Numbered from the stretch's first letter, positions 44,091 to 53,727 are shown. The stretch: DNA of 64,000 bases from Arthrobacter bambusae (GCF_030812595.1 NZ_JAUSSZ010000013.1:1-64000), one strand, 5' to 3'. Notes: generated by a model not told the origin, from the letters alone. Made by a program: numbers and translations.

Positions 44091-44224
44091 GGGGACATGC
44101 TCCCCTCTGCGCGCCAAGGATGGACATAGTGCTGCTATGTCCATCCTTGGCGTTTAACGGGGGGCATGCCCCGTGGGTACCAATGGACATGTTCGGTCGT
44201 GGTGGGTACGGAGGGGCATGCTCC
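44091..44224. repeat. Three palindromic GGGG(A)CATGC(Y)CC motifs around a hairpin
   Basis: GGGGACATGCTCCCC at 44091-44105, GGGGCATGCCCC at 44161-44172, and GGGGCATGCTCC at 44213-44224. They flank the 18-bp terminator stem. Confidence 0.5.
44112..44152. terminator. 18-bp perfect hairpin between convergent gabT and rarD
   Basis: CGCCAAGGATGGACATAG (44112-44129) pairs with 44135-44152 around a 5-nt loop, followed by TTTAA. Probably bidirectional. Confidence 0.75.
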
Positions 44225-44238
44225 GTATTGCAGGGCCC

Positions 44239-45252
44239 CTAGGCCGCGCCGAGCCGGGCGTTTTTCCTGGTTGCGTTTCTCCTGATTACCGAGTTCTTGC
44301 GTGCCGTGCGCAGCATGTCCAGGGTCAGGAGCAGCAGCGCCAGCCACACGATGCCGAAGCCTACCCAGCGGTCAGGTGTCATGGCCTCGTGGAGGACCGT
44401 CAAGGCCACGATGAACTGCAGGATCGGTGCGAAGTACTGCAGCAGTCCGATCGTGGTCATGGGCAGGCGGCGTGCGGAGGCGCCGAAGAACAGGAGCGGT
44501 ACGGCGGTGATGATGCCCGAAGCCGCCAGCAGCCAGAAGTGGGCAGGTCCGTCGCTGCCCAGGGTCGCGGCACCCGTGACGCCGAGGACAACCATGACGG
44601 CGCCCGCAATCGGCGCAAGGACCACGGTCTCGACCGTAAGGCTTGTGATGGCGCTGACCTTCGGTCCTACGCGCTTCTTCACGAAACCGTAGAGTCCAAA
44701 GCTGAACGCCAGGACCAGGGCGATCCACGGAAGCTTTCCATAGGAAACCGTCAGGACGCCGACGGCGATGAAACCAATCACGACGGCGGCCCACTGGAGC
44801 GGGCGAAGCGTTTCCTTCAGGACGAACACACCAAGCAGCACAGACACGAGCGGGTTGATGAAGTAGCCGAGCGAGGCTTCGACCGCGTGCCCGGTAGTGA
44901 CGCCGAAGGTGTAGGTGAGCCAGTTGATGGCAATCAGACCGGCAGCTATCGCGAGCGGTCCGATGACGGTCCGTTCCTTGAAGGCATTGCCGAGGAGGCG
45001 CCACGTCCGGGTGATGGTGATGAGCAGGGCGCAGAAAATAAGCGACCAGACCACTCGGTTGGCGACGATTTCCACGGCTCCGGCGGGTTGCAAGACCACA
45101 AAGTAGAGCGGAAGCAGGCCCCACAAGCCGTACGCCCCGATACCGAACACCACGCCCGCCGTCGTCTCCTTCTTTGCTGCGGCGGCGGCCGCTTCTGAAG
45201 CATGCGATGCGGTGATGGTGGACTGGGCAGCGGTTTGCTCGGGCGTAGACAC
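44239..45252 (-). CDS. rarD: EamA-family transporter, RarD type
   Basis: This membrane protein has ten hydrophobic segments and the RarD signature (GIGAYGLWGLLPLYFVVLQPAGAVEIVANRVVWS). Most of the family have unknown substrates. The open frame begins at 45348, but the first 32 residues are not family-like, so the GTG at 45252 (VSTPEQTAAQS) is preferred, giving 337 aa. The start is uncertain because no ribosome binding site is seen at either position. It is convergent with gabT. Confidence 0.8.
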   Translation of the reverse strand: MSTPEQTAAQSTITASHASEAAAAAAKKETTAGVVFGIGAYGLWGLLPLYFVVLQPAGAVEIVANRVVWSLIFCALLITITRTWRLLGNAFKERTVIGPLAIAAGLIAINWLTYTFGVTTGHAVEASLGYFINPLVSVLLGVFVLKETLRPLQWAAVVIGFIAVGVLTVSYGKLPWIALVLAFSFGLYGFVKKRVGPKVSAITSLTVETVVLAPIAGAVMVVLGVTGAATLGSDGPAHFWLLAASGIITAVPLLFFGASARRLPMTTIGLLQYFAPILQFIVALTVLHEAMTPDRWVGFGIVWLALLLLTLDMLRTARKNSVIRRNATRKNARLGAA

Positions 45253-45438
45253 AAAGTCAACAACACCACATTTTGTGTGGGTATTCCTGACCGTACGGCC
45301 GGAAAGGTAGTGTGAGCTTCCTCGCCCAGTTGTGTCACCTGCCGCCACCTACTGACGTTCCGGCCGCAACTGAGAACTAGAATTGGAAACTGCGCGCCCC
45401 ACCACGCGGGGCGGATTCCTGTCTCAGAAGGGTTCACG

Positions 45439-46872
45439 GTGTCCAACTCGGCCGAAACCACCTCAAAACGTCCATTGCGCGTCGCCATTGTCGGCGCAGG
45501 ACCGGCCGGCGTCTATGCCGCGGATATCCTGACCAAATCGAACGAGGTCAAGGACGGCGACGTCGAGGTCAGCATCGACCTTTTCGAGGCGTACCCCGCA
45601 CCGTACGGCCTGATCCGCTACGGCGTTGCCCCTGACCATCCCCGTATCAAGGGCATCGTCAACGCGCTCCACAAGGTCCTGGATCGCGGAGACATCCGCT
45701 TCCTCGGCAACGTGACGTACGGCCGCGACCTCACGCTCCATGACTTCCGCTCCTTCTATGACGCCGTTATCTTCTCCACGGGGGCCGTCAAGGACGCGGA
45801 CCTGAACATTCCGGGAATCGAGCTGGAAGGCTCCTTCGGCGGGGCCGACTTCGTCTCCTGGTACGACGGACACCCGGACGTGCCCCGCGAGTGGCCGCTG
45901 GATGCCAAGGAAGTAGCAGTCATCGGCAACGGCAACGTCGCGCTGGATGTGGCCCGCATGCTCTCCAAGCACGCGGATGACCTCTTGGTGACCGAGATCC
46001 CCGACAACGTCTATGCCGCCCTCAAGGCCTCCCCGGTCACGGATGTGCACGTCTTCGGCCGCCGCGGTCCGGCCCAGATCAAGTTCACTCCGCTGGAATT
46101 GCGCGAGCTCTCACACTCCAACGACGTGGACATTGTGCTGTACCCGGAGGACTTCGAGTTTGACGAAGCTTCGGACGAGGCCATCCGCAGCAACAACCAG
46201 GTCAAGACCATGGTCAACACGCTGACCAACTGGCTTGTCGAGGAACATGCCGAAGCCGAGGAACCCTCCTCCCGTCGCCTGCACCTGCATTTCCTGCACA
46301 GCCCGGTGGAGATTGTTTCAGAAGATGGTTCGGGGAAAGTCTCCGGCATCAAGTTCGAGCGGATGAAACTGGACGGCACCGGCAACGTCAAGGGCACCGG
46401 TGAATTCGTGGAGTATCCGGTCCAGGCCGTCTACCGCGCCATTGGCTACCACGGTTCGCCGCTTGACGAGCTTGAGTACGACGCCCGCCGCGGTGTCATT
46501 CCCAACGACGGCGGCCGGGTGCTGGACGCCGAGGGCAAACCGGTACCGGGAATCTACGCCACGGGTTGGATCAAGCGCGGACCTGTCGGCCTGATCGGGC
46601 ACACCAAGGGTGACGCCCTGGAGACCATCGGCTGCCTGCTGGAGGATCGGCTCACGCTGCCCCCTGCGGAAAACCCGGATCCGCAGGCCATCATCCACCT
46701 CCTGGAAGAGCGGGGAGTCGAGTACACCACCTGGGAAGGCTGGAACAAGCTCGATGCGCACGAACTAGCCCTTGGCGCCGCATGGACCGCCGAAAACCCG
46801 GACGCCGGCATCGTACGCGAACGCATCAAGGTGGTTCCGCGCGAGGACATGATCGAGATCTCACGCGGCTGA
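45439..46872 (+). CDS. Ferredoxin/adrenodoxin-type NADP+ reductase, copy 2
   Basis: This 477-residue FprA-family flavoprotein is a close paralogue of the protein at 34497-35963, colinear except for short gaps near residues 255-265 and at the C-terminus. FAD fold RVAIVGAGPAGVYAADILTK, NADPH fold VAVIGNGNVALDVARML. The GTG start has AAGGG 6 nt upstream. Unlike copy 1 it stands alone, outside the sulfur block, so the two may serve different ferredoxins or conditions. A 56-nt stretch is identical in the two genes. Confidence 0.92.
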   Translation: MSNSAETTSKRPLRVAIVGAGPAGVYAADILTKSNEVKDGDVEVSIDLFEAYPAPYGLIRYGVAPDHPRIKGIVNALHKVLDRGDIRFLGNVTYGRDLTLHDFRSFYDAVIFSTGAVKDADLNIPGIELEGSFGGADFVSWYDGHPDVPREWPLDAKEVAVIGNGNVALDVARMLSKHADDLLVTEIPDNVYAALKASPVTDVHVFGRRGPAQIKFTPLELRELSHSNDVDIVLYPEDFEFDEASDEAIRSNNQVKTMVNTLTNWLVEEHAEAEEPSSRRLHLHFLHSPVEIVSEDGSGKVSGIKFERMKLDGTGNVKGTGEFVEYPVQAVYRAIGYHGSPLDELEYDARRGVIPNDGGRVLDAEGKPVPGIYATGWIKRGPVGLIGHTKGDALETIGCLLEDRLTLPPAENPDPQAIIHLLEERGVEYTTWEGWNKLDAHELALGAAWTAENPDAGIVRERIKVVPREDMIEISRG

Positions 46873-46944
46873 CACCCCATACACAAACACCCGAGTCGCA
46901 ACTAGACTCACCCATACTGTGCCGCGCCCGGTTTTGGGAGTTCG

Positions 46945-48309
46945 ATGAAGAATCCGATCCACCCGGCAGCTTCGGTCAATGCCACCGCCGAGCTGTTGCA
47001 GCGCGATGCCCTGGCCGGGCACGAGAATCTGGAATCCTGGCGGCAAGGGCCCCCGGATACCAGGCAGCTACCCGGTTTGCGTCCACTGATCCAGGAATCG
47101 TGGCAGCGGTCGGCCCGGCTCAAGGCGAACCCGGACCACCCCGAGGCTCCCGTGGCCATGGACCTGGACGAGCTCGAGGAATACCGCCGCCAGCACCCGC
47201 TGGCCACGATCATGCCTGTCATCCAGAAGCTCCTCATCCAGCCCAGCTATGAGAGCGGTTTGCTGGTCGCCGTGGGGGACGAGCTTGGCCGCCTGCTCTG
47301 GGTGGACGGGAATACCGCAATGCGGCGCCGCGCGGAAGGCATGATGTTCGTGGCCGGCGCGGACTGGTCCGAAGCCGCCGTTGGCACCAGTGCGCCCGGC
47401 ACGGCGCTCGCCCTGGGCCGCGGCATCCAGATTTCCGGCGCCGAGCACTACAAACGCTCCGTCCACCCGTGGAGCTGCACCGCGGTGCCGTTCCACGACC
47501 CTGACTCCGGAGCGCTCCTCGGCGTCGTCGACATCACCGGCACGGAGGCCGCCGTCGCACCCCACACCCTTTCCCTCGTTGAAGCAACCGTGGCGGCAGC
47601 GCAAGCGCAATTGCGCGTGGAAAGGCTCCAGCTCATCGCCACCAAGCACCCTGAGCGTGCCCGACGCCGGAACTCGCCTTCCGCCGTCGGCTCGAGCCAG
47701 GGCGCCGGGCTGTACCGGAACAGCCTCCAGCTGTTGGGCCGGGACCAGGCCCTGTTGAGCATGGGAGGCCGCAGCATTGCGCTTTCCGCGAGGCACAGCG
47801 AGATCCTGGCGTTGCTGGGCACCCGCCCCGAAGGACTCAGCGCCGAGGAACTCGCCCTGGCCCTCTATCCGGGGGATGGCTCGAGTGTCACCCTCCGGGC
47901 CGAAATGGTGCGCCTGCGAAAGGTGCTTCACGAACTCGACCCCGCTGCGGTCCCGGAATCCCGCCCGTACCGGCTCCCGATCGACCTCGGCCAGGATGCC
48001 GCCCAGGTTCTGTCCTGCCTGCAGCGGGGCGCCCACCGCATCGCCTTGGAGATCTACAAGGGCGCAGTCCTTCCGCATTCGGAAGCTCCCGGCATTGTGG
48101 AGCTCCGCGAGAAGGTCTCGGCGCTCTTGCGCGAGGCGGTCCTCAACGACGGCAATGCCGAGGCGCTGCTCAAGTATGCCGGGTTTCCTGAGGCAAAGAA
48201 CGACGTCGATGTGCGGCGTGCCGCCCTTAAGCTCCTGCCGCCGCGCTCGCCCAAGCGGGCCGCCGTCGTCGCCGAGCTCGAACGCCTGGAAAAGGAACTG
48301 TCGGCCTGA
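46945..48309 (+). CDS. GAF-domain transcriptional regulator (AcoR-like)
   Basis: This 454-residue protein begins with a helical SWQRSARL segment (about residue 51) typical of AcoR-type activators, then a GAF domain (IMPVIQKLLIQPSYESGLLVAVGDELGRLLWVDGN to ALLGVVDITGTEAAV, about residues 90-205). It lacks the sigma-54 AAA+ domain; instead residues 265-325 look like a winged-helix (ALSARHSEILALLGTRPEGLSAEELALALYPGDGSSVTLRAEMVRLRKVL). Similar proteins control aldehyde dehydrogenase genes in actinobacteria, matching the exaC-type gene nearby. GGGAG precedes the ATG. Confidence 0.8.
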   Translation: MKNPIHPAASVNATAELLQRDALAGHENLESWRQGPPDTRQLPGLRPLIQESWQRSARLKANPDHPEAPVAMDLDELEEYRRQHPLATIMPVIQKLLIQPSYESGLLVAVGDELGRLLWVDGNTAMRRRAEGMMFVAGADWSEAAVGTSAPGTALALGRGIQISGAEHYKRSVHPWSCTAVPFHDPDSGALLGVVDITGTEAAVAPHTLSLVEATVAAAQAQLRVERLQLIATKHPERARRRNSPSAVGSSQGAGLYRNSLQLLGRDQALLSMGGRSIALSARHSEILALLGTRPEGLSAEELALALYPGDGSSVTLRAEMVRLRKVLHELDPAAVPESRPYRLPIDLGQDAAQVLSCLQRGAHRIALEIYKGAVLPHSEAPGIVELREKVSALLREAVLNDGNAEALLKYAGFPEAKNDVDVRRAALKLLPPRSPKRAAVVAELERLEKELSA

Positions 48310-48392
48310 TGCCGGCCCCTCGTGTGGCACTCGGGTAATACGGAGTTTCGGCCCGTATCGTAGAACGGAGCCAAACGAAAGAAGCATCCTCC

Positions 48393-49007
48393 GTGTTGAA
48401 CAAACGCCTTGCCGTCGCCCTGACCGTGTCCGGACTCCTTGCCGGAGCTACAGCCTGCGGGGCACCGGCCCAAACGTCGCCCGCGTCGGCGACGCCTTCA
48501 GCGACCACCGCGACTACGGCTGAAGTCACCGGTTGGGAACTCGACCCAGCCTCGGGCGCCCAGAGAATCAAGGCCGCAGGCCTGGATATCCTCACTGCCG
48601 AAGGCACGGCCGAGCACTATCACGCCCATCTGGACGTCCTTGTCGATGGCAAAGCCGTCACTGTCCCGGCTGAGATTGGCTTCAGTTTCGGGGCAGATGG
48701 CCAGCCCAACGGAATCTCCGCGCTGCACACGCACGACACGAGCGGCGTCATCCACATCGAAGCGCCCACGGCCGGCCAGAAGTACACGCTGGGCCAGGTC
48801 CTCAGCGAATGGGGAGTCCTGGACGGTAAGGAATCCACTGGAGCACCGCACGGCGGGACCGGCGGTTGGACCGCCTACGTGAACGGCGCGAAGCAGGATG
48901 TGCCAGTGTCCGGAGTGGTGCTCAAGGCCCACGACGAAGTAGTGCTCTCCTACGGTGCGGCACCTTCGCCGGTTCCGGGCTCCTACAATTTCCCTGCGGG
49001 TCTCTAG
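48393..49007 (+). CDS. Secreted lipoprotein with histidine-rich segments
   Basis: This 204-residue protein has a signal peptide ending in a lipobox (GLLAGATAC, Cys about residue 22), a Ser/Thr/Ala linker, and a conserved-looking domain with HYHAHLDVLVDGK (residues 72-84), ALHTHDTSGVIHIEAP and FGADGQPNGI. The paired histidines suggest metal binding, but the family was not identified with certainty. It starts at GTG 48393 between the GAF regulator and the aldehyde dehydrogenase gene. Confidence 0.75.
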   Translation: MLNKRLAVALTVSGLLAGATACGAPAQTSPASATPSATTATTAEVTGWELDPASGAQRIKAAGLDILTAEGTAEHYHAHLDVLVDGKAVTVPAEIGFSFGADGQPNGISALHTHDTSGVIHIEAPTAGQKYTLGQVLSEWGVLDGKESTGAPHGGTGGWTAYVNGAKQDVPVSGVVLKAHDEVVLSYGAAPSPVPGSYNFPAGL

Positions 49008-49042
49008 GCGACACCCACTCGTAAAAGTGATCTGAAGCACAG

Positions 49043-49063
49043 GGTTGCAACCTGCTTGCAACC
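49043..49063. promoter_or_regulatory. Palindromic operator before the acetaldehyde dehydrogenase gene
   Basis: GGTTGCAA (49043-49050) and TTGCAACC (49056-49063) are perfect inverted repeats with a 5-nt spacer, 62 nt upstream of the ATG. The GAF regulator encoded at 46945 is a natural candidate to bind it. Confidence 0.6.
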
Positions 49064-49124
49064 TCCCCGCTCCTACGCTGATGGCACAGCAAAGCCACCA
49101 TCATGCGGAGCAAGGGAGCTACAG

Positions 49125-50648
49125 ATGACTGTTTATGCACAGCCGGGTGCCGAGGGTTCGAAGGTCGCCTTCAAGGACCGTTACGAGAACTGGATCGGCG
49201 GTGAGTGGGTTGCCCCGGTCAAGGGGCAGTACTTCGAGAACATCACTCCGGTGACCGGGAAGGCCTTCTGCGAGGTGGCTCGTGGCACGGCCGAGGACAT
49301 CGAACTGGCCCTGGACGCCGCGCACAAGGTTGCCCCCTCTTGGGGCAAAACGTCTGCGGCCGAGCGGGCCGCGATCCTGAACAAGATCGCCGACCGCATC
49401 GACGAGAACGTCGAGCTCCTGGCTGTGGCGGAGACTTGGGACAACGGCAAGCCGATCCGGGAAACCCTGAACGCTGACATTCCCCTGGCTGCGGACCACT
49501 TCCGGTACTTCGCCTCCGCGATCCGCGCCCAGGAAGGCCACCTGTCGCAGCTGGACGAGGACACCACGGCCTACCACTTCCACGAGCCGCTGGGCGTCGT
49601 GGGCCAGATCATCCCGTGGAACTTCCCCATCCTGATGGCCGTGTGGAAGCTCGCCCCGGCGCTGGCCGCGGGCAACGCCGTCGTGCTCAAGCCAGCTGAA
49701 CAGACCCCGGCCTCCATCCTGGTCCTCATGGAACTCATCGCCGATCTGCTGCCCGCCGGCGTCGTGAACGTGGTCAACGGTTTCGGTGTCGAAGCCGGCA
49801 AGCCTTTGGCGTCCAGCCCGCGGATCCGCAAGATCGCCTTCACCGGCGAAACCACCACGGGCCGGCTGATCAGCCAGTACGCTTCCCAGAACCTCATCCC
49901 GGTGACGCTTGAGCTGGGCGGGAAGAGCCCGAACATCTTCTTTGACGACGTCGCCGCGCAGGACGACGCGTTCTACGACAAGGCCCAGGAAGGCTTCACC
50001 CTCTTCGCCTTCAACCAAGGCGAAGTGTGCACCTGCCCCTCGCGCGCACTGGTCCAGGAAGGGATCTACGACTCCTTCATGGCCGATGCTGTGGCCAGGA
50101 CCAACAAGATCATCCAGGGCAACCCGCTGGATACCGACACACAGCTCGGGGCACAGGCCTCCAACGACCAGCTCGAGAAGATCCTTTCCTACATCGACAT
50201 CGGAAAGCAGGAAGGCGCGAAGGTCCTCACGGGCGGCGCCCGCGCCCAGCTCGAGGGCGATCTCGCCGGGGGTTACTACGTCCAGCCGACCATCTTCGAA
50301 GGCCACAACCGCATGCGGATCTTCCAGGAGGAAATCTTCGGCCCGGTGGTGTCCGTGACGAAGTTCAGCGACTACAACGATGCCATTGGAATCGCGAACG
50401 ACACTCTCTACGGCCTTGGCGCCGGCGTTTGGTCCCGCAACGGCAACGTCGCCTACCGGGCGGGACGGGAAATCCAGGCCGGCCGGGTCTGGGTCAACAA
50501 CTACCATGCCTACCCGGCCGGTGCTGCGTTCGGCGGTTACAAGTCCTCCGGCATCGGCCGCGAGAACCACGCCATGATGCTGGACCACTACCAGCAGACC
50601 AAAAACCTCCTGGTCAGCTACAACGAAAACAAACTCGGTTTCTTCTAA
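49125..50648 (+). CDS. Acetaldehyde/acyl aldehyde dehydrogenase (ExaC/AldA type)
   Basis: This 507-residue NAD-dependent aldehyde dehydrogenase oxidises acetaldehyde and similar aldehydes to acids. Catalytic Glu is in [15 protein letters not shown] and catalytic Cys in [18 protein letters not shown], with a second cysteine two residues later as in the ExaC group. The C-terminus YNENKLGFF is typical of this group. GGGAG precedes the ATG. A DUF779 gene follows after 3 nt, an arrangement characteristic of ethanol/acetaldehyde oxidation clusters. Confidence 0.92.
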   Translation: MTVYAQPGAEGSKVAFKDRYENWIGGEWVAPVKGQYFENITPVTGKAFCEVARGTAEDIELALDAAHKVAPSWGKTSAAERAAILNKIADRIDENVELLAVAETWDNGKPIRETLNADIPLAADHFRYFASAIRAQEGHLSQLDEDTTAYHFHEPLGVVGQIIPWNFPILMAVWKLAPALAAGNAVVLKPAEQTPASILVLMELIADLLPAGVVNVVNGFGVEAGKPLASSPRIRKIAFTGETTTGRLISQYASQNLIPVTLELGGKSPNIFFDDVAAQDDAFYDKAQEGFTLFAFNQGEVCTCPSRALVQEGIYDSFMADAVARTNKIIQGNPLDTDTQLGAQASNDQLEKILSYIDIGKQEGAKVLTGGARAQLEGDLAGGYYVQPTIFEGHNRMRIFQEEIFGPVVSVTKFSDYNDAIGIANDTLYGLGAGVWSRNGNVAYRAGREIQAGRVWVNNYHAYPAGAAFGGYKSSGIGRENHAMMLDHYQQTKNLLVSYNENKLGFF

Positions 50649-50651
50649 GCC

Positions 50652-51068
50652 GTGTCAACTGACCAGCTCGACGCCGCAGTGACGCTGCCCGGGGAGGACT
50701 TCTCCCGGGTGGCGCTCACCGCCGTTTCCATCGAGTTGCTCCGGAAGTTGTGGGAGCAGCACGGTCCACTCATGTTCCACCAGTCAGGCGGTTGCTGTGA
50801 CGGTTCTTCCCCCATGTGCTATCCGGCGGGAGAATTCATTACCGGCGATTCGGACGTTTTGCTCGGGCTTTTCGACACTGGCGGGCCCGATCAACCGCAG
50901 CCTTTGGAGTTCTGGATGTCCCGGGAGCAGTTCAATTACTGGTCCCACACTCATCTGACGGTGGACGTAGTGGACGGCCGGGGGAGTGGCTTCTCCGTGG
51001 AATCGCCCGAGGGGAAGCGCTTCCTCATCCGTTCCACCTTGATGGATTGGAACGTCCCCAAAATCTGA
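50652..51068 (+). CDS. DUF779-domain protein
   Basis: This 138-residue protein carries the DUF779 core with the cysteine motif HQSGGCCDGSSPMCYPAGEF (residues 38-57), a probable metal or redox site. DUF779 genes are almost always downstream of exaC-like aldehyde dehydrogenases, as here (GTG start 3 nt after the stop), so it is thought to assist that enzyme. The mechanism is unknown. Confidence 0.85.
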   Translation: MSTDQLDAAVTLPGEDFSRVALTAVSIELLRKLWEQHGPLMFHQSGGCCDGSSPMCYPAGEFITGDSDVLLGLFDTGGPDQPQPLEFWMSREQFNYWSHTHLTVDVVDGRGSGFSVESPEGKRFLIRSTLMDWNVPKI

Positions 51069-51132
51069 CGGCAGGCCGAGCCTGCGTCTCACGATTTGGG
51101 ACAAATGTGGGGGTCCAAGGGCTGGACACTAC

Positions 51133-51166
51133 TCTTGATGAGTCTGTTTCTACCACCTCATCAAGA
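51133..51166. promoter_or_regulatory. 10-bp inverted repeat before the APC permease
   Basis: TCTTGATGAG (51133-51142) and CTCATCAAGA (51157-51166) are perfect inverted repeats with a 14-nt spacer ending 14 nt upstream of the ATG. They could be an operator or a hairpin in the 5' leader. Confidence 0.5.
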
Positions 51167-51180
51167 TTGTGGACTCTTCT

Positions 51181-52734
51181 ATGAACCTCTTCCGGACCAA
51201 ATCGATCGAGCAGTCCATCGCGGATGCCGATGAGCCCGGACGCAAGCTCAAGCGCTCCCTCAGCACCTGGGACCTGATGATCATGGGAGTTGCCGTTGCC
51301 GTCGGCGCCGGGATCTTCTCCGTGGGTGCCAAGGCCGCTGCGAACTTTGCCGGCCCCGCTGTGACGGTCTCCTTCGCCGTCGCAGCCGTCACGTGTGCCT
51401 TGGCCATCATGTGCTACGCAGAATTCGCCACCGCGATTCCGGTTGCCGGGTCCGCCTACGTCTTCACCTACGCCACCATGGGTGAGGTCCTCGCCTGGAT
51501 CATTGGCTGGAACCTTATCCTTGAACTGTTCACGGCGGCCGCCGTCATCGCGAAGTACTGGGGCATCTACTTGAGCAAAGTGTTTGCGCTCATGGGTGTG
51601 GATATGCCTCCGGCGTTGAATATCGGCGGTGTGGATCTCTATTGGGGTGCTTTCCTCATTGTTGCCATCTTCACGGTGCTCCTCGTACTGGGTACCAAGC
51701 TGTCCGCCCGCGTGGGCAACGTCTTCACGCTGATCAAGATCGCCGTAGTGCTGTTCGTGATTGTCGTGGGCTTCACGTACGTGAAATTCTCCAACTACGC
51801 CCCCTTCGTCCCGGCATCGCAGCCTACCGGAGGCACCGACGGTGCGGACGTCATGAAGCAGTCCTTCTTCGGCTTCCTTACGGGCGCGGTTCCGGCTCAG
51901 TACGGAACGCTGGGCATCTTTGCCGGCGCAGCATTGGTGTTTTTTGCCTTCATCGGCTTTGACGTGGTTGCCACTTCCGCTGAAGAGGTCAAGAACCCGC
52001 AGAAGACTTTGCCCCGTGGCATTTTCGGCGGACTGGCCCTCGTGACGCTGCTGTACATCCTGGTCTCGCTGGCTCTGACCGGAATGGTGCCCTACACGCA
52101 ACTGGCCCAAGCCAAGAACCCGACGCTGACCACGGCCTTCGAGGCGGTTGGAGATACCAACGCGGCAAAGGTCATTGCCTTTGGCTCCCTGATCGGTTTG
52201 ACCACTGTCATCATGGTGCTGCTCATGGGCCTGGCCCGGGTGGTCCTGGCCATGAGCCGTGACGGTCTGCTTCCGCGCGCGCTGTCCAAGACCAGCGACA
52301 AGCGTTCGACGCCGGTCCGCCTCCAGATCATCTGTGGCGCTGCCGTGGCAATCGTCGCTGGTCTGACGAACGTGGATCTCCTCGAAGAAATGATCAACAT
52401 CGGTACCCTCTCGGCCTTTGTCATGGTGAGCCTGGGCATCCTGGTCCTGCGTAAGAAGCGCCCGGATCTGAAGCCGTCTTTCCGGGTTCCGTTTGGCAAA
52501 GTGCTTCCCGTGGTCTCGGCTGTGCTGTGCGTCTACCTGATGACAAACCTGGCCGTGGAAACCTGGATCTTCTTCGCCATCTGGCTGGCAATCGGACTGG
52601 CCATCTACTTTGCCTACGGCCGCCGCCACTCCCGCCTGAACGAGAAATTCGCGTCCGCGAAGGCCGCTGTAGCCGGGAACGCCACTGTTTCCGACACGAG
52701 CGGCGACGACGCAGAAAGCCTCAGCAAGGTTTGA
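51181..52734 (+). CDS. APC-family amino-acid permease (CAT/YfnA type)
   Basis: This permease of 517 residues has about twelve to fourteen membrane segments. The first begins at LSTWDLMIMGVAVAVGAGIFSVG (residues 27-49), containing the APC substrate-binding GAGIF motif. FFAFIGFDVVATSAEEVKNPQKTLPRGI (about residues 265-290) is typical of cationic amino-acid transporters. The frame also has GTG 51169 four codons earlier; neither start has a clear Shine-Dalgarno sequence. Substrate not determined. Confidence 0.88.
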   Translation: MNLFRTKSIEQSIADADEPGRKLKRSLSTWDLMIMGVAVAVGAGIFSVGAKAAANFAGPAVTVSFAVAAVTCALAIMCYAEFATAIPVAGSAYVFTYATMGEVLAWIIGWNLILELFTAAAVIAKYWGIYLSKVFALMGVDMPPALNIGGVDLYWGAFLIVAIFTVLLVLGTKLSARVGNVFTLIKIAVVLFVIVVGFTYVKFSNYAPFVPASQPTGGTDGADVMKQSFFGFLTGAVPAQYGTLGIFAGAALVFFAFIGFDVVATSAEEVKNPQKTLPRGIFGGLALVTLLYILVSLALTGMVPYTQLAQAKNPTLTTAFEAVGDTNAAKVIAFGSLIGLTTVIMVLLMGLARVVLAMSRDGLLPRALSKTSDKRSTPVRLQIICGAAVAIVAGLTNVDLLEEMINIGTLSAFVMVSLGILVLRKKRPDLKPSFRVPFGKVLPVVSAVLCVYLMTNLAVETWIFFAIWLAIGLAIYFAYGRRHSRLNEKFASAKAAVAGNATVSDTSGDDAESLSKV

Positions 52735-52760
52735 TCCCGGGAGCAGCGGGCTAACGCTGC

Positions 52761-52810
52761 GGCTGGTTCAGGGCCCGCTTGGGCTGGTTCACGGCCCCCT
52801 TGGGCTGGGA
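52761..52810. repeat. Short 21-bp tandem repeat
   Basis: GGCTGGTTCA occurs at 52761 and 52782, and GGCTGG at 52803, a 21-bp period. The repeat lies between the APC permease and the DUF2461 gene. Confidence 0.6.
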
Positions 52811-52888
52811 CGACGTTCCTCCGGAACGCTGCTTCCCGGCCCGAGGGGGCTTTTCCGTCCCCCTTATCCTTTACGGCGCCCTGACCCT

Positions 52889-53524
52889 TCACGGCGCGGC
52901 GTGCTCGTTGACCCACTCCACGAGCGGGCGCAGCACTTCCCAACGCTTGGCGATTTCCTCCTTGGCTGAGGGCTGGGACATCCATTCCGGTTCGCCCAAG
53001 GTCACTCCGGCGGACAATGATTTGTGCTTCAAGAGCTCGGCGCGTGGATGTTCTTTGTCGAATCCACGCGGTACGGTCTTGAGCTTCTCGCCTTCCACCG
53101 CGAAACCCGCGGCGGCGATGGCGTCGACGATTTTCTGGAGTTCCTCTCCGCTGGCCGGCGAATCCGTGGCGGCGCGGAACCGGGCAATCTGCTCCGGGGT
53201 ACGCGAGTGGCATCCGCCCCCGACCAACAGGCCGTCTGCACTGAGTTGGATGTAGTAGCCCACGCCTTCCTTCTCCGCTGCAAACGCTCCCTGTGCAGTC
53301 TTGTAAGGGGACTTGTCCTGCGAGAAGCGGATATCCCGGTTCGGGCGGAAAACCTTGCCCGGACCGAACCGTGGCTCAAGCTCCTCCAGCAACAGCGTCA
53401 GGGGCTCCTTCACGGCGGAGTCGTAGATGTCTTTGTGCGCCAGCCACCACTCGCGGTTGTTGTTCTCTTCAAGTTCGGCATAGAACGCGACAGCCGCTGC
53501 GGGGATCCCGGTAAATGTGCTCAT
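52889..53524 (-). CDS. DUF2461-family protein
   Basis: This 211-residue protein matches the DUF2461/TIGR02453 family: FYAELEENNNREWWLAHKDIYD (residues 14-35), the FRPNRDIRFSQDKSPYKTAQGAF motif, and GYYIQLSADGLLVGGGCHS. The family is widespread, with no established biochemical role. The CDS runs as a single unit on the minus strand, with ATG 53524 next to a short intergenic region containing the catalase terminator. Confidence 0.88.
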   Translation of the reverse strand: MSTFTGIPAAAVAFYAELEENNNREWWLAHKDIYDSAVKEPLTLLLEELEPRFGPGKVFRPNRDIRFSQDKSPYKTAQGAFAAEKEGVGYYIQLSADGLLVGGGCHSRTPEQIARFRAATDSPASGEELQKIVDAIAAAGFAVEGEKLKTVPRGFDKEHPRAELLKHKSLSAGVTLGEPEWMSQPSAKEEIAKRWEVLRPLVEWVNEHAAP

Positions 53525-53644
53525 AGAGGGATCCTATGGACGCCCCGGAGCCGTGGCCATAGCCGGAATCCGCTATGTGGAAAACCTTGGGAAATGGGTG
53601 CGATGGGCAGCAGCGGATCTGGCTGACTCATTCCCCGGAACCAA

Positions 53645-53684
53645 AGCAGCCCCGCTGTGGAGAAATCCACAACGGGGCTGCTTT
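53645..53684. terminator. Bidirectional terminator beyond catalase
   Basis: AGCAGCCCCGCTGTGG (53645-53660) pairs with 53667-53682 (one G-U) around a 6-nt loop; short T-runs follow on both strands. Confidence 0.75.
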
Positions 53685-53727
53685 CGTGCAACGCGTTCAG
53701 CGAAGCCGGAGCCGAAGCCCGGCGATG

